Below are positions 26,295 through 35,024 of a DNA stretch of 64,000 nt, in pieces. Numbering within the stretch: the stretch's first letter is position 1; each line of letters opens with the position of its first letter. The notes beneath the pieces are model-generated. The model saw only the letters and a program-made list of their open reading frames with translations, did not search any database and had not been told where the DNA came from. The translations under genes and the position numbers were made by a program. The stretch spans positions 806,001 through 870,000 of the forward strand of contig JACKEJ010000005.1 of NCBI GenBank assembly GCA_020633055.1. Reading direction: 5' to 3'. Source of the DNA: Sandaracinaceae bacterium. GTDB lineage: Bacteria; Myxococcota_A; Polyangia; Polyangiales; Houyiibacteriaceae.

Positions 26295-26669
26295 ATGCTC
26301 CGCGCGATGCACGGCTGGGAAGCAGTCATGGCAGCCCTGGGAGGCCTCCTCTTGGGGCTGGGTCTCGGCGTGGGCGCGAGCGGGAGACGAGCGCGGCTGG
26401 CGGCACAAGCCCGGGAAGACGTCGAGCGCCGCGCACGTGCCCTGACCGACGTCGCGCTCCCATGGTTGCGCGCGCACGCCACGACCCTGGGCGCCCCCCC
26501 GGAGACCACCATCGCGGACCGCGGTGGCGATCCCCTCGAGACCACGCGGGCCCTGATCGACACCATCACGCGCTGTGAGCGCGAGGACCTGCTGCCGTAC
26601 AGCGACACGATGGAGTTGGACGCGCTTGCGCTCAAGGGCGAGAGCCCCACGCAGAGGGGGCTCCCATGA
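26295..26669 (+). CDS. Small hypothetical membrane-anchored protein
   Basis: 124 residues, no family recognised. One N-terminal membrane segment (AVMAALGGLLLGLGLGVGAS) precedes a basic stretch and an amphipathic helix (AAQAREDVERRARALTDVAL), with a soluble acidic C-terminus. The topology suggests an inner-membrane anchor with a cytoplasmic tail. A second ATG at 26307 is an alternative start. It lies 18 bases after the kinase-like gene on the same strand. Confidence 0.5.
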   Translation: MLRAMHGWEAVMAALGGLLLGLGLGVGASGRRARLAAQAREDVERRARALTDVALPWLRAHATTLGAPPETTIADRGGDPLETTRALIDTITRCEREDLLPYSDTMELDALALKGESPTQRGLP

Positions 26670-26696
26670 AGGCGCGGAATGCTGCATCATCCGCCC

Positions 26697-27107
26697 ATGC
26701 TGGACGACGCGACCCTCGCTGAATACTTGGACCGGCTCGGCTGGGAACGGAGCCCACACGGCGAGGGCACGCTGCGCGCGGTGCGGGACACGCCACAGGG
26801 CGACGTCGCCGTGTACCTGCGGCTGTCGAGCGACTGGCTGATCGCGAGCGTCGTGCCCTTCCTGGTCACCGGCGGAGACAACAACTTCGACTTGGCCCGT
26901 TGGCTGCTGCGCATGAACCGCGACATGGCCATGACCAAGTTCGCCTACGACGACGACGGCGACGTGGTCCTGACGGTCGAAGTGCCCACCGAGTCCCTCG
27001 ACTACGAAGAGGTGTGCGCCGCGCTGACAGGGCTCGTGGAGCACACCGTGATGCACCGCGCCACTTTGCGCGCGGCGTCCGATAGCGCTACCACCGGCTC
27101 GTCCTGA
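26697..27107 (+). CDS. YbjN-like protein
   Basis: Cytoplasmic protein of 136 residues resembling the YbjN / type III secretion chaperone-like fold: PQGDVAVYLRLSSDWLIASV, then LLRMNRDMAMTKFAYDDDG, VVLTVEVPTESLDYEEV and a closing helix. YbjN proteins are small putative regulators or chaperones of unsettled function. The ATG at 26697 is preferred over 26679, which adds six residues. Same strand as the genes on both sides. Confidence 0.6.
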   Translation: MLDDATLAEYLDRLGWERSPHGEGTLRAVRDTPQGDVAVYLRLSSDWLIASVVPFLVTGGDNNFDLARWLLRMNRDMAMTKFAYDDDGDVVLTVEVPTESLDYEEVCAALTGLVEHTVMHRATLRAASDSATTGSS

Positions 27108-27161
27108 GGGGCCTGCCAGCGTCCACGCGTTGCGCGCGCCAGCTCGGGTCGGAAACCAGCG

Positions 27162-27692
27162 ATGCAGATCGAGGCCGACGCCGTCATCCCCTTCCCGCGC
27201 GACTCCGTGTTCCGCACGTATCGCGACGATCTGCCAGCGTTGATCGAGTTCCTGCCGCACGTGCGCCGGATCGAAGCGCTGGGCCGCGAGGAGAGCTCGT
27301 CGCGCATCCAGACGCTCTACACGTGGCACGGTGGAGGGGACATCCCCATCCCGGTCCAACGCGGCCTGGGGGACAACACGTTTCGCTGGGACGAGCGCTC
27401 CGTATGGGACGAGGACAGCTGGTCCAGCGCGTGGACGATCGAGACGCGCGCGTTCCACGACGCGGTCCGCTGCTCGGGGCGGCACCGCTTCATCGCGCTT
27501 GGGCAGCGCACCCGGCTCGAGATCGAGGGGTCGATGAGCTTCGATCTACGCGCCATCAAGGCGCTCCCGGCCTTCCTGGCCGAGGGCCTCGCGACGACCG
27601 TGGAGCAGTTCGTGTCGCGGCAGATCACGGCCAACCTGCTGAGCGTGAGCGACGCCATCACGCGCTACCTCGAGTCCCGCACGCAGGTCTGA
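27162..27692 (+). CDS. START/SRPBCC-like lipid-binding protein (DUF2505-like)
   Basis: 176 residues with the pattern of the SRPBCC/START helix-grip fold: an opening strand IEADAVIPFPRDSVFRTYRD, a helix, the long central antiparallel strands (SRIQTLYTWHGGG, SSAWTIETRAFHD, CSGRHRFIALGQRTRLEIEG) and a long C-terminal helix (AIKALPAFLAEGLATTVEQF). It resembles DUF2505 proteins and probably has a hydrophobic ligand pocket. Placed between a YbjN-like gene and an acyl-CoA dehydrogenase-like gene, a role in acyl or lipid handling is reasonable but inferred. Confidence 0.6.
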   Translation: MQIEADAVIPFPRDSVFRTYRDDLPALIEFLPHVRRIEALGREESSSRIQTLYTWHGGGDIPIPVQRGLGDNTFRWDERSVWDEDSWSSAWTIETRAFHDAVRCSGRHRFIALGQRTRLEIEGSMSFDLRAIKALPAFLAEGLATTVEQFVSRQITANLLSVSDAITRYLESRTQV

Positions 27693-27748
27693 GCGGCGTG
27701 CGCCAAGCTGTTGCTCGCGCGAGCGCGATGTGACGTAGACTGCGGTCC

Positions 27749-28669
27749 GTGGAAGCTCTCTTGCGTCATCTGCTCGGGGAAGACCCGCGCGCCACCGATG
27801 TCCCCGATCTCAACGCTTGGTGGGACCTGCACGACGAGGTGCGAGGGCGCTTCGACCGTCCCTACGAGGCAGCGGTCGCCGCTGGCTTCCGGGCCGACCG
27901 ACTGGGCTACGCGTTCGCTTCGGGGTACGTGTGCGCGCTCGAGCATCTGCTACCCGACCTGCAGGGAGCGCCGGCCGCGCTCGCGGTGACCGAGGCGGGG
28001 GGCAACCGCCCCCGCGACATCGAGACCACCCTCACGCCCGAGGGGGACGCCTTCCGGCTCAGCGGAGAGAAATCGTTCGTGACGCTTGGCGCCGCCGCCG
28101 ACCAACTGGTCATCGTGGCGCGCGACGCCACCGAGCGGGAGCGTGTGTCTCTGGTCGCCGTGCGCATCCCGCGCGGGCGCGTCGGCGTGACCCTGGAGCC
28201 GTGCGACCCCACCGCGTTCGTTCCGGAGATCCCGCACAGCCGCGCCATTCTCGCGGGGGTGCGGGTCGATCCCGAGGAGCGCCTCCCTGGAGACGGCTAC
28301 CTGACACTCATGAAGCCTTTCCGAACAGTGGAGGACATCCACGTGCACGCCGCCATCCTCGGCCTCCTGGTGCGCTACGGTCGCGTCGCCGTGTGGCCTC
28401 ACGGGGTCATCGAGCGACTGGTCGCGGCCATCGTGGCGCTGGGTACGGTCGCGACGCTCCCGCCGCTCGCATCGACGACGCACATCGCGCTGGCTGGCAT
28501 CCTCGAGACGACGGGGCGCTTCCTGGATGGAGAGCTGCCGGCGTTGGCGCAGCAGCTCGATGCGGACACACGCGACCGGCTGTTTCGTGATGCCGCCATC
28601 TTCGGAGTCGCCGGAAAGGCGCGCGCCCAGCGCCGGGTGACGGCCTGGGCGAGCCTCGCTCCCGCCTGA
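27749..28669 (+). CDS. Degenerate acyl-CoA dehydrogenase-like protein
   Basis: 306 residues with the middle beta-domain of acyl-CoA dehydrogenases: PAALAVTEAGGN, RLSGEKSFVTLGAAADQLVIV and VSLVAVRIPRGRVGVTLEP line up with the family's substrate/FAD loops. The C-terminal helical domain is reduced: there is no RxxFG-type motif, no GG(N/Y)G segment and no YEGT or LERL catalytic Glu. It is about 80 residues short of an active enzyme, so it is probably a non-catalytic relative or a decayed gene that still reads through. Start is a GTG at 27749. Confidence 0.65.
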   Translation: MEALLRHLLGEDPRATDVPDLNAWWDLHDEVRGRFDRPYEAAVAAGFRADRLGYAFASGYVCALEHLLPDLQGAPAALAVTEAGGNRPRDIETTLTPEGDAFRLSGEKSFVTLGAAADQLVIVARDATERERVSLVAVRIPRGRVGVTLEPCDPTAFVPEIPHSRAILAGVRVDPEERLPGDGYLTLMKPFRTVEDIHVHAAILGLLVRYGRVAVWPHGVIERLVAAIVALGTVATLPPLASTTHIALAGILETTGRFLDGELPALAQQLDADTRDRLFRDAAIFGVAGKARAQRRVTAWASLAPA

Positions 28670-28740
28670 CGCGTCGAGGGCCCATGCGCGTGGCTCCGCT
28701 CGGCCACGGGACGGTCGAGGAACAGGCGCGCGGACGGGAG

Positions 28741-28821
28741 CCGCGTCGACGAGCGCGACGGAGGACGGTCGACGCGCAGGCGGCAGACGGGCGCCGCGTC
28801 GACGGGCGCGACGGAGGACGA
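28741..28821. repeat. Two 28-base direct repeats, 53-base period
   Basis: 28741-28768 and 28794-28821 agree at all but a couple of positions (CCGCGTCGACGRGCGCGACG core). They lie in the 166-base gap between two convergent genes, where nothing else is recognised. Confidence 0.6.
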
Positions 28822-28835
28822 CCGCGTAGCGGCGC

Positions 28836-30413
28836 TCAGCGCCCTGGCTCGCGAGCCGGCGCTGGCAGGTGGGCGTCCCACCACCGCTGCTGATCCGCCA
28901 CGGTCCACTGGGAGGCGAGACCGGTCTGCGCCAACAGCTCGCTCAGCGCGGCCGCGGTGGGTGGACGTTCCTCGGGTGCCTTGGCGAGCAGCCGCATGAC
29001 GATCTGCTCGAGCGCCTCGGGCACCGGGATACCGCCGCGCCGTGACGGGGGCTCCGGAATGTCGTGCGCGTGCGCCGCGATCATCTGCAACGAAGGTCCG
29101 AGCGGGAACACCAGCTTGCCCGACAGCAGCCAGTAGGCGACACAGCCGACGCCATAGAGGTCCGCGCGACCGTCCGCGTCGGCCACCTTCCCGAGCGCGA
29201 TCTCGGGCGGCAAGAACGCGGGGGTGCCCGTGTGCGCCCCCTCGCGCGTGAGCGATTGATGCTCGAGCCCCGGGGGGTCGCCCTTGACCAAGCCGAAGTC
29301 CAACACCTTCACGAAGTCGAGATCGAGCCCGTAGCGGCAGACGAAGATGTTCGCCGGCTTGACGTCACGGTGGACCAGGCCCGCCCGATGCGCCTCCTCG
29401 AGGGAGTGGCAGATCTGGCGCAGGATGTAAACCACGCGGGACGCTGGGAGTGGACCGTACTGCTGCACCAACGAGTGCAGGTCAATCCCGTGCAGGCGCT
29501 CCATCGCATAGAAGAACGTGCCGTCGTCGGCGCGCCCAAAGTCGTACACGGCGATGGTATGGGGCGAGCACAGCGTGGATGTGGCGCTGACCTCGCGCTG
29601 GAACCGCTGGAGCATGGTCTCGGCCCCGTGGTGGTCGTCCTTGAGCCACTCCGGGCGCACCAGCTTGATGGCCGCAGGACGCGCCAACATGCGGTGGTCG
29701 GCTTCCCACACCTCGGCCATGCCGCCGCGACCGAGCAGGTTGCGCAACCGATAGGAGCCCATGCGCTGAGCGGCGTCGGCACGCGCCTCGAGGCGATGGA
29801 TCAGCACGGCGATGGCGTACGCCAGACCCGCGCACACCAACGAGGGGAAGAAGCGCCAGATCTGCAGCGACGAAGCGGGCATCGCGATCGCAGCGTCCGC
29901 GGACACCATGAGCCAGAGCCCCACAGGGTCCATGGCGGCAGAGAGGAGCGCACCCGCCAGCATGGCGCGCGGCGGCAGGGGGACGAGCGCGGCGTAGACC
30001 AGCAGCCACAGCGCCACCGGGGAGATACCCAGGAGCCCGGGCTCGGGGGACCACGGGCGACCGTTCACGAGACACGCCACGAACAGGGCGGTCACCGCCT
30101 CGTACACCACACCCGCCGCCACGAGCCGTGGCGAGCGACGGATGCGGCTGCGCACCAGCTCCGCGAAGGAGAGGGAGAACACCAAGAAGCACGGCACCAG
30201 CCAGAGGCGCAGCGGGCTGGCCTGCGCCTGCCAGGCCGTGAAGCGAGGGTCGAAACCGATGTGGGCGAGCCCATAGCTGGCGCCCAGGAAGATGAGGGTG
30301 AGCGCCGCGCCGATCCAGGCCGCTTGGGCCAAGCGGCGACCGAGCCGGTCCCCCAGGCGGAGCGCGCCAATCGAACGAGACACCAGCTTGGGTGCGGGTC
30401 GAGTGTCCGCCAT
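28836..30413 (-). CDS. Ser/Thr protein kinase with N-terminal membrane domain
   Basis: Eukaryotic-type kinase of 525 residues from the ATG at 30413. The first 210 residues hold about six membrane segments (AAWIGAALTLIFLGASYGLA, LRLWLVPCFLVFSLSFAELV, VVYEAVTALFVACLV, ALWLLVYAALVPLPPRAM, GLWLMVSADAAIAM, SLVCAGLAYAIAVLIH). The kinase domain follows: GRGGMAEVWEA, AAIKLVRPEWL, HRDVKPANIF, DFGLVKG, GTPAFLPPEIALG, ADLYGVGCVAYWLL. All catalytic residues are kept. Most myxobacterial kinases place the membrane part after the kinase domain; here the order is reversed, as in sensors that read the membrane state. It is divergent from a second kinase. Confidence 0.92.
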   Translation of the reverse strand: MADTRPAPKLVSRSIGALRLGDRLGRRLAQAAWIGAALTLIFLGASYGLAHIGFDPRFTAWQAQASPLRLWLVPCFLVFSLSFAELVRSRIRRSPRLVAAGVVYEAVTALFVACLVNGRPWSPEPGLLGISPVALWLLVYAALVPLPPRAMLAGALLSAAMDPVGLWLMVSADAAIAMPASSLQIWRFFPSLVCAGLAYAIAVLIHRLEARADAAQRMGSYRLRNLLGRGGMAEVWEADHRMLARPAAIKLVRPEWLKDDHHGAETMLQRFQREVSATSTLCSPHTIAVYDFGRADDGTFFYAMERLHGIDLHSLVQQYGPLPASRVVYILRQICHSLEEAHRAGLVHRDVKPANIFVCRYGLDLDFVKVLDFGLVKGDPPGLEHQSLTREGAHTGTPAFLPPEIALGKVADADGRADLYGVGCVAYWLLSGKLVFPLGPSLQMIAAHAHDIPEPPSRRGGIPVPEALEQIVMRLLAKAPEERPPTAAALSELLAQTGLASQWTVADQQRWWDAHLPAPAREPGR

Positions 30414-30559
30414 GGGCCGAGCGTACCAGGGTCCTCGTGGGACGGAACCTTCGTTGCGACGGTCCCGACGGCAGGGCCTCGGGGCAGCCAGGGCTTGCGC
30501 CAATTCTGCTTCTTGCTCTAGTGTCCGGGCATGCCGCCGTCCCGGGAGCTGACTCGGAA

Positions 30560-31837
30560 GTGAACCCCGCGTCCAGCCACGGACCTCTCGCGGAGCGCTG
30601 GCGCCCCCCTGTTCCCGGCACGGTCGTAGGCTCCTACGAGCTGCGCGGCACGCTCGGGCGCGGCTCCATGGGCGTCGTCATGAAAGCCAGGGACCGGTTC
30701 CTCGACCGCATGGTGGCGATCAAGTTCATCCACCCCTCGCTGGCCGTGCGCCCGGGTGTCGCGGCGCGCTTCGAGGCCGAGGCGCGCGTCATGGCCAAGG
30801 TGCGACACGAGCACGTCGCGGCGGTCCACGCCTTTGGCGAACACGACGGGGCGCCGTACCTGGTGATGGAGTACGTCGAAGGACACGACCTCGAGGAGAT
30901 GCTACGCCGCCGGCGGGGAGAGCCGCTGGTGTTGGACGAGGCGCTCGCCATCCTGGACGCCACCTGCCGTGGTCTGCAGGCGGTCCACTCGGCGGGTGCG
31001 GTGCACGGCGACCTCAAGCCCGCGAACATCCTGCTGGGAGACGCGAACCGCGTCGTCGTCAGCGACTTCGGCGCGGCGCGTACCATCCGTGACGAGCACG
31101 GGGCGACGGACGCGGTGCATGGGACGCCCGCGTATTTGGCGCCCGAGTACGGGCTGCGTCATCAGGGGCCCGTCGCTCACCCGCAGCGAGCGGACCTCTA
31201 CAGCCTGGGCGTCATCGCGTACGAGCTGCTCACGGGGCGCCTCCCCTTCGACACGGACGACGTGCTCGAGATGCTGCAGCTGCACGCCAACCAGACGCCG
31301 GAACAGCCCAGCCACGCCAACCCGCAGCTGCCCCCCGCGTTCGATGCCGTCCTGCTGCGCGCGCTGTCCAAGGACCCCGACCAACGCCAGCCAAGCGTCC
31401 AGCGCTTCCGCCAAGAACTGAACGCCGCGCGCCTCCAGGTAGTCGAGCGGGGCCCGAAGCGCCGCTTCGTGGTGGCGGACGACGAGCCCGTGTTCCGACT
31501 GCTCGGGCAGACCATGCTCAGGGCCGGGTTCCCCAACGCGGACATCGTGTGCGTCGAGGACGGCCTCGCGGCGTTCGACGCGATCGTGGCGGAGGAGACG
31601 TCCGTCGCGCTGCTGGACCTCGACATGCCCGTCCTCGACGGGTTGAGCCTGGTGGAGAAGCTGCGTGGCGACGCCCGTGGGCAACGTGTGCCCATCATCG
31701 TCATCTCGGGTGCGGGAGGCGCAGACGATTGGAAGGCGCTGACCGAGCGCGGCGCGTCGGGATTCCTGGTGAAACCCGTGGACCCGGACGCCGTCCTGAC
31801 GTTGGTCCGGCGGCTCCTGCATGGCGACGGCGCGTGA
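30560..31837 (+). CDS. Ser/Thr protein kinase fused to a receiver domain
   Basis: Cytoplasmic protein of 425 residues. Kinase domain about residues 25-285: GRGSMGVVMKA, MVAIKFIHP, HGDLKPANILLGD (HGD replaces HRD, so it is a non-RD kinase), SDFGAAR, GTPAYLAPEYG. Receiver domain about 300-420: acidic pair VADDEP, phosphoacceptor Asp in ALLDLDMPVLDG, ISGAGG and VKPVD, all conserved, so it should be phosphorylatable by a histidine kinase. The fusion links two-component and Ser/Thr signalling. The GTG at 30560 is preferred; a start at 30392 would overlap the divergent kinase gene. A GTG at about 30522 is another option. Confidence 0.9.
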   Translation: MNPASSHGPLAERWRPPVPGTVVGSYELRGTLGRGSMGVVMKARDRFLDRMVAIKFIHPSLAVRPGVAARFEAEARVMAKVRHEHVAAVHAFGEHDGAPYLVMEYVEGHDLEEMLRRRRGEPLVLDEALAILDATCRGLQAVHSAGAVHGDLKPANILLGDANRVVVSDFGAARTIRDEHGATDAVHGTPAYLAPEYGLRHQGPVAHPQRADLYSLGVIAYELLTGRLPFDTDDVLEMLQLHANQTPEQPSHANPQLPPAFDAVLLRALSKDPDQRQPSVQRFRQELNAARLQVVERGPKRRFVVADDEPVFRLLGQTMLRAGFPNADIVCVEDGLAAFDAIVAEETSVALLDLDMPVLDGLSLVEKLRGDARGQRVPIIVISGAGGADDWKALTERGASGFLVKPVDPDAVLTLVRRLLHGDGA

Positions 31838-31873
31838 TGCGCTCGCGGGGACGGCGCGTGGTGGGCTCGTGGG
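31826..31873. repeat. 24-base tandem duplication across a stop codon
   Basis: 31826-31849 and 31850-31873 match at 21 of 24 positions. The first copy contains the TGA of the kinase-receiver gene (31835-31837). The rest of the 138-base convergent gap to 31975 shows nothing recognised. Confidence 0.6.
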
Positions 31874-31975
31874 GAAGGCAGTGGGCGACGAGCGGCGGGC
31901 GCGGGCGTGGACTGGCGCGCTCGCGTCACCGCTGACCCGAGGCTACGCATCGCCCGCAGCGACGCGGCCAGGCGT

Positions 31976-34963
31976 TCAGAAGCCGCGGCAGTCGACCGGC
32001 AGCGCCTCGGCCGAGAACGGGTACGGTCGGGCCTGCTTCACATAGAGGCGGCGGGTGCCGTCCAGCAGCTTCACCTCCACCTCCATCGCGAAGTATTGGT
32101 TGGTGTTGCCGGGATCGACGATGAGGCGGAAGTGGTCGTGGATGGCGCGGACCGCCTCGGCGATGCCACACGCTTCGTTCTCCGAAACGAGCGACTCCTC
32201 CGGCGAGAACGTGCTGTAGGCCCGGAACACCCGCCGCGGCACACGCCCCCAGCGGTAGTCGAACTGCTCGGACGTGATACCCGGTGCGGGGTTGGCGACG
32301 CTCGCCTCGCCTCGCTGGAGGTTCATGGTGTAGATGTCCGAACGCGTGGCGTCGTGCAGGCTGCGAGAGACGATGATGCCGGAGCCCTCCTCGGACACGA
32401 ACGCTCTGTGGACCAGGATGCCCATGGCCACGAGGCTGGAGTCGATGCGAAAGAAGCTGCGCTCGTCGTGGGCACGCTCGGACCACAGGCTGGCCCACAC
32501 CGTGCGCAGGGCCTCGGCCACCGACCCTTCGTCGGACAGCTGCGCCGCCTCGGAGACGTAGAGCCCCGCGCCGTTGAAGCCAGCGAGATCCTCGGTGTTG
32601 CTGCTGCTGCGGAGGCGCACGCGCGTGTCGGCCCCGAAGCGCTCGCGGATGGCCTGCTCCACCTGGCCCAAGAAGGTGGCCTCGACCGGGTGCGTGAGGA
32701 TGGCGGCGCGCACGTCGGCCAACACGTCGCGTCGGAAGAGCGCGTCCGTCGCGAAGCGCGGGTCCGCCATGCCGCTGGTGAGCATGGCCTGGGCGCCACT
32801 GGCCGCGAAGTGGTCGACGTAGTGCGCGAGGGGCAGCGCGAACGCTCCGTCCGGCACCAGAGCGCTCTCGAGGCAGCCCGGCGGGAAACGCACCCGGTAG
32901 AGCTCCGCGAACTGCGCTGCCTTGCCGCCGATGGACGGGATGTCCGTGAACCCGCGGAAGCGCAGGTCTTGGACGCCGCGAACGGTGAGATCCCGCGAAG
33001 GGGTCTGCGGCGGCCCGTTGGGCATGATCGACTCCCAGTGCGCCTGCGCCTCGGCCAGCTCGGCGGCGCGCACGGTGAAGCCCGTGTCCGTGACCTCGAG
33101 CCGCACCAGCTGCCCCAACAACGGCGCGAACTCGGGCCGCGTACGCGCGCCAATCACCGCCAGATTCGGCGTGCCGCGGTTCTGGCTGAGCACGTTCACG
33201 TGCGCGAGCGGCGTCTGCAAGGCCTCGGTCACGAGACCCCCCACGAAGCCGATGTCGTTGGGGACGCTGTCGGTGATCAGCACCACGCGTGGACCGAGCA
33301 CGGCCGACGCGAGCTGGTTGGTCGGCGTGAAGGTCAGCGTCCCATACGCCACTCCTGGGTTGAGCGGTTGCTCGTGGACACCGACGAACGGCGCGTTGCG
33401 ACCGACGATGGGTAGCTGTCCTTCGACGGTGCGCAGCTTGTCGACGGCGGACTGACTCTGCGGGCGGAACACATAGCGGCGGGGGTCGTCGCTGAGCGCG
33501 GCGCCCTCGAAGAATGTCTGCACCATCTGACCCGCGCTGGCGCGATCGCCGCTGACCATCTCGAGCGTGTGGAGATCGGGGCCCACGTGATGCACGAGCG
33601 TCGCCATCATGTAGCGACGCTGCTCGTCCGTACAGGACAAGTCCTCGGGCGGCTGCGACGCCCCGCAGTAATACTCGGCCACCGAGAACGCCTGCCAGCG
33701 CGCTCGGTGCTCCGCGTTCATGGCCGCGTCGCAGCGGTCGAAGTGCGGCCCACCTGCGAAGACCTGGTCCACGAAGTCGAAATGCAGGGGGTAGTCCTCA
33801 CTCGACATGAGGTAGCCCAGCGGGCCACCGATGACGTCGATGTCGAGCAAGACCTTGACCGCTTGCTGACCGACGAGCGTCCCCCCGCGCGCGAGGGCCG
33901 CGAAGTCGGAGGGCGTGTAGAGGTGCCGTACGTAGGCCCCGACATCGCGCGCCTGCAGCGCGGGCGCGGTGTTGGGCGCTCCCTCGGTGGTGGCCGTGAC
34001 GAAACGCCATGTGCCGGCGGGTGTCTCGTCGCGTGCCAGCGCAGCGCCGCTGGGCCAGCGCATGAAGTCCGCGCGATCGACCACGACGCCGCCAGCGTCG
34101 AAGAGGGTGACCACGCCTTCGAACGCGGGCAGCGCGAGCGCCGCCGTGTCGGTCGGCGCGACGCTGACGGTGACGCGCGCGAACGGCGCGAGGGTGCCCG
34201 TGAGCGGAAAGCCCACGCCGTCGACCGCGGTCGGCCACGGGGCGTTCGGACCGTGAGGGGCGATGCGCACCTGAAACCCTGCGAGCGGCAGGGGCGCGCC
34301 GCTCGTGTTGCGGACTTCGATGAACGCCGCAGGCGCGAGCGCTAGCTCGGACAGCGTGAGCGGCGTGGTCGGGGTTGGCTCCGGCCACGTGAACTCGGCG
34401 AAGACGTCGTCGGGCGGCGGAGGCGGAGGCTCGGGGGGCCCGCAGTGCGATCCGTTCGTGCGCCCAGGGCTCGACCACGTGCAGCGCACCCAGGCGTCGT
34501 CGTCCCCGAAGCGGGCGAGAGCCTCGTTGGGCTCGAGCGTCTCCCAGTGCGCGCGGTCCACCACACGCCGTCCGCTGTCCCCATGGTACGTGAGGGTCAG
34601 CGACTCGCCGCCCGCGCTCAGCTTGAACGCGAGGTGCCGCTCCCCCTGTTCGGGCTCGTCGTCCGCGAAGAGGACCACCACCGCGCCGGGCTCGACCAGC
34701 ACGCTCGGCAGCCGCTCGCGTGGCTGATCGTCCGACAGCGAGAAGTCGCTGAGATCGATCACCTCGCTGCCCGTGTTGAGCAGCTCCACGAAGTCCTCGG
34801 CCTCGCCCTCCTCGTCCAGGTACGCCCCGTCGTTGCTGGCCATGATCTCGTGCAGCTGCAGGGTGGCGGGTCCGGGGGTGTGAAAACCACCGCAGCCCAT
34901 GGCCCAGCACGACGAGAGACACAGCGCGAAGACCGTTGACCGAGGTGGCAGGAGGCGTTCCAT
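31976..34963 (-). CDS. Lipoprotein with lamin-tail domains and glucan-water-dikinase-like module
   Basis: 995-residue exported protein from the ATG at 34963. Signal sequence STVFALCLSSC (lipobox LSSC, Cys 19). Residues about 35-150 are a lamin-tail domain (LQLHEIMASNDGAYLDEEGE, then EDFVELLNTGSEVIDLSDF); a second, degenerate one follows near 195-330 (LTLSELALAPAAFIEVRN). Residues 335-560 are unassigned. Near 588 comes a phosphohistidine motif TPLAHVNVLSQNRGTPNLAV (His 588), then a PPDK-type ATP-grasp from about 675 (IGGKAAQFAELYR, K681; RLRSSSNTEDLAG, E791; GAGLYVSE; VWASLWSERA). His domain before ATP-grasp is the order in glucan/phosphoglucan water dikinases, not in PEP synthase. A secreted ATP-using dikinase would be unusual. 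Confidence 0.75.
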   Translation of the reverse strand: MERLLPPRSTVFALCLSSCWAMGCGGFHTPGPATLQLHEIMASNDGAYLDEEGEAEDFVELLNTGSEVIDLSDFSLSDDQPRERLPSVLVEPGAVVVLFADDEPEQGERHLAFKLSAGGESLTLTYHGDSGRRVVDRAHWETLEPNEALARFGDDDAWVRCTWSSPGRTNGSHCGPPEPPPPPPDDVFAEFTWPEPTPTTPLTLSELALAPAAFIEVRNTSGAPLPLAGFQVRIAPHGPNAPWPTAVDGVGFPLTGTLAPFARVTVSVAPTDTAALALPAFEGVVTLFDAGGVVVDRADFMRWPSGAALARDETPAGTWRFVTATTEGAPNTAPALQARDVGAYVRHLYTPSDFAALARGGTLVGQQAVKVLLDIDVIGGPLGYLMSSEDYPLHFDFVDQVFAGGPHFDRCDAAMNAEHRARWQAFSVAEYYCGASQPPEDLSCTDEQRRYMMATLVHHVGPDLHTLEMVSGDRASAGQMVQTFFEGAALSDDPRRYVFRPQSQSAVDKLRTVEGQLPIVGRNAPFVGVHEQPLNPGVAYGTLTFTPTNQLASAVLGPRVVLITDSVPNDIGFVGGLVTEALQTPLAHVNVLSQNRGTPNLAVIGARTRPEFAPLLGQLVRLEVTDTGFTVRAAELAEAQAHWESIMPNGPPQTPSRDLTVRGVQDLRFRGFTDIPSIGGKAAQFAELYRVRFPPGCLESALVPDGAFALPLAHYVDHFAASGAQAMLTSGMADPRFATDALFRRDVLADVRAAILTHPVEATFLGQVEQAIRERFGADTRVRLRSSSNTEDLAGFNGAGLYVSEAAQLSDEGSVAEALRTVWASLWSERAHDERSFFRIDSSLVAMGILVHRAFVSEEGSGIIVSRSLHDATRSDIYTMNLQRGEASVANPAPGITSEQFDYRWGRVPRRVFRAYSTFSPEESLVSENEACGIAEAVRAIHDHFRLIVDPGNTNQYFAMEVEVKLLDGTRRLYVKQARPYPFSAEALPVDCRGF

Positions 34964-35024
34964 AGCGAGGCCCCCATAGCCTATCACCCCCGACACCGGG
35001 CACCCACACCGGGGCTCAGACGGC

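Noticed and set aside
30392..30559. Upstream start for the kinase-receiver gene
   Set aside because: It would overlap the start of the divergent kinase at 30413 and adds sequence with no kinase character.
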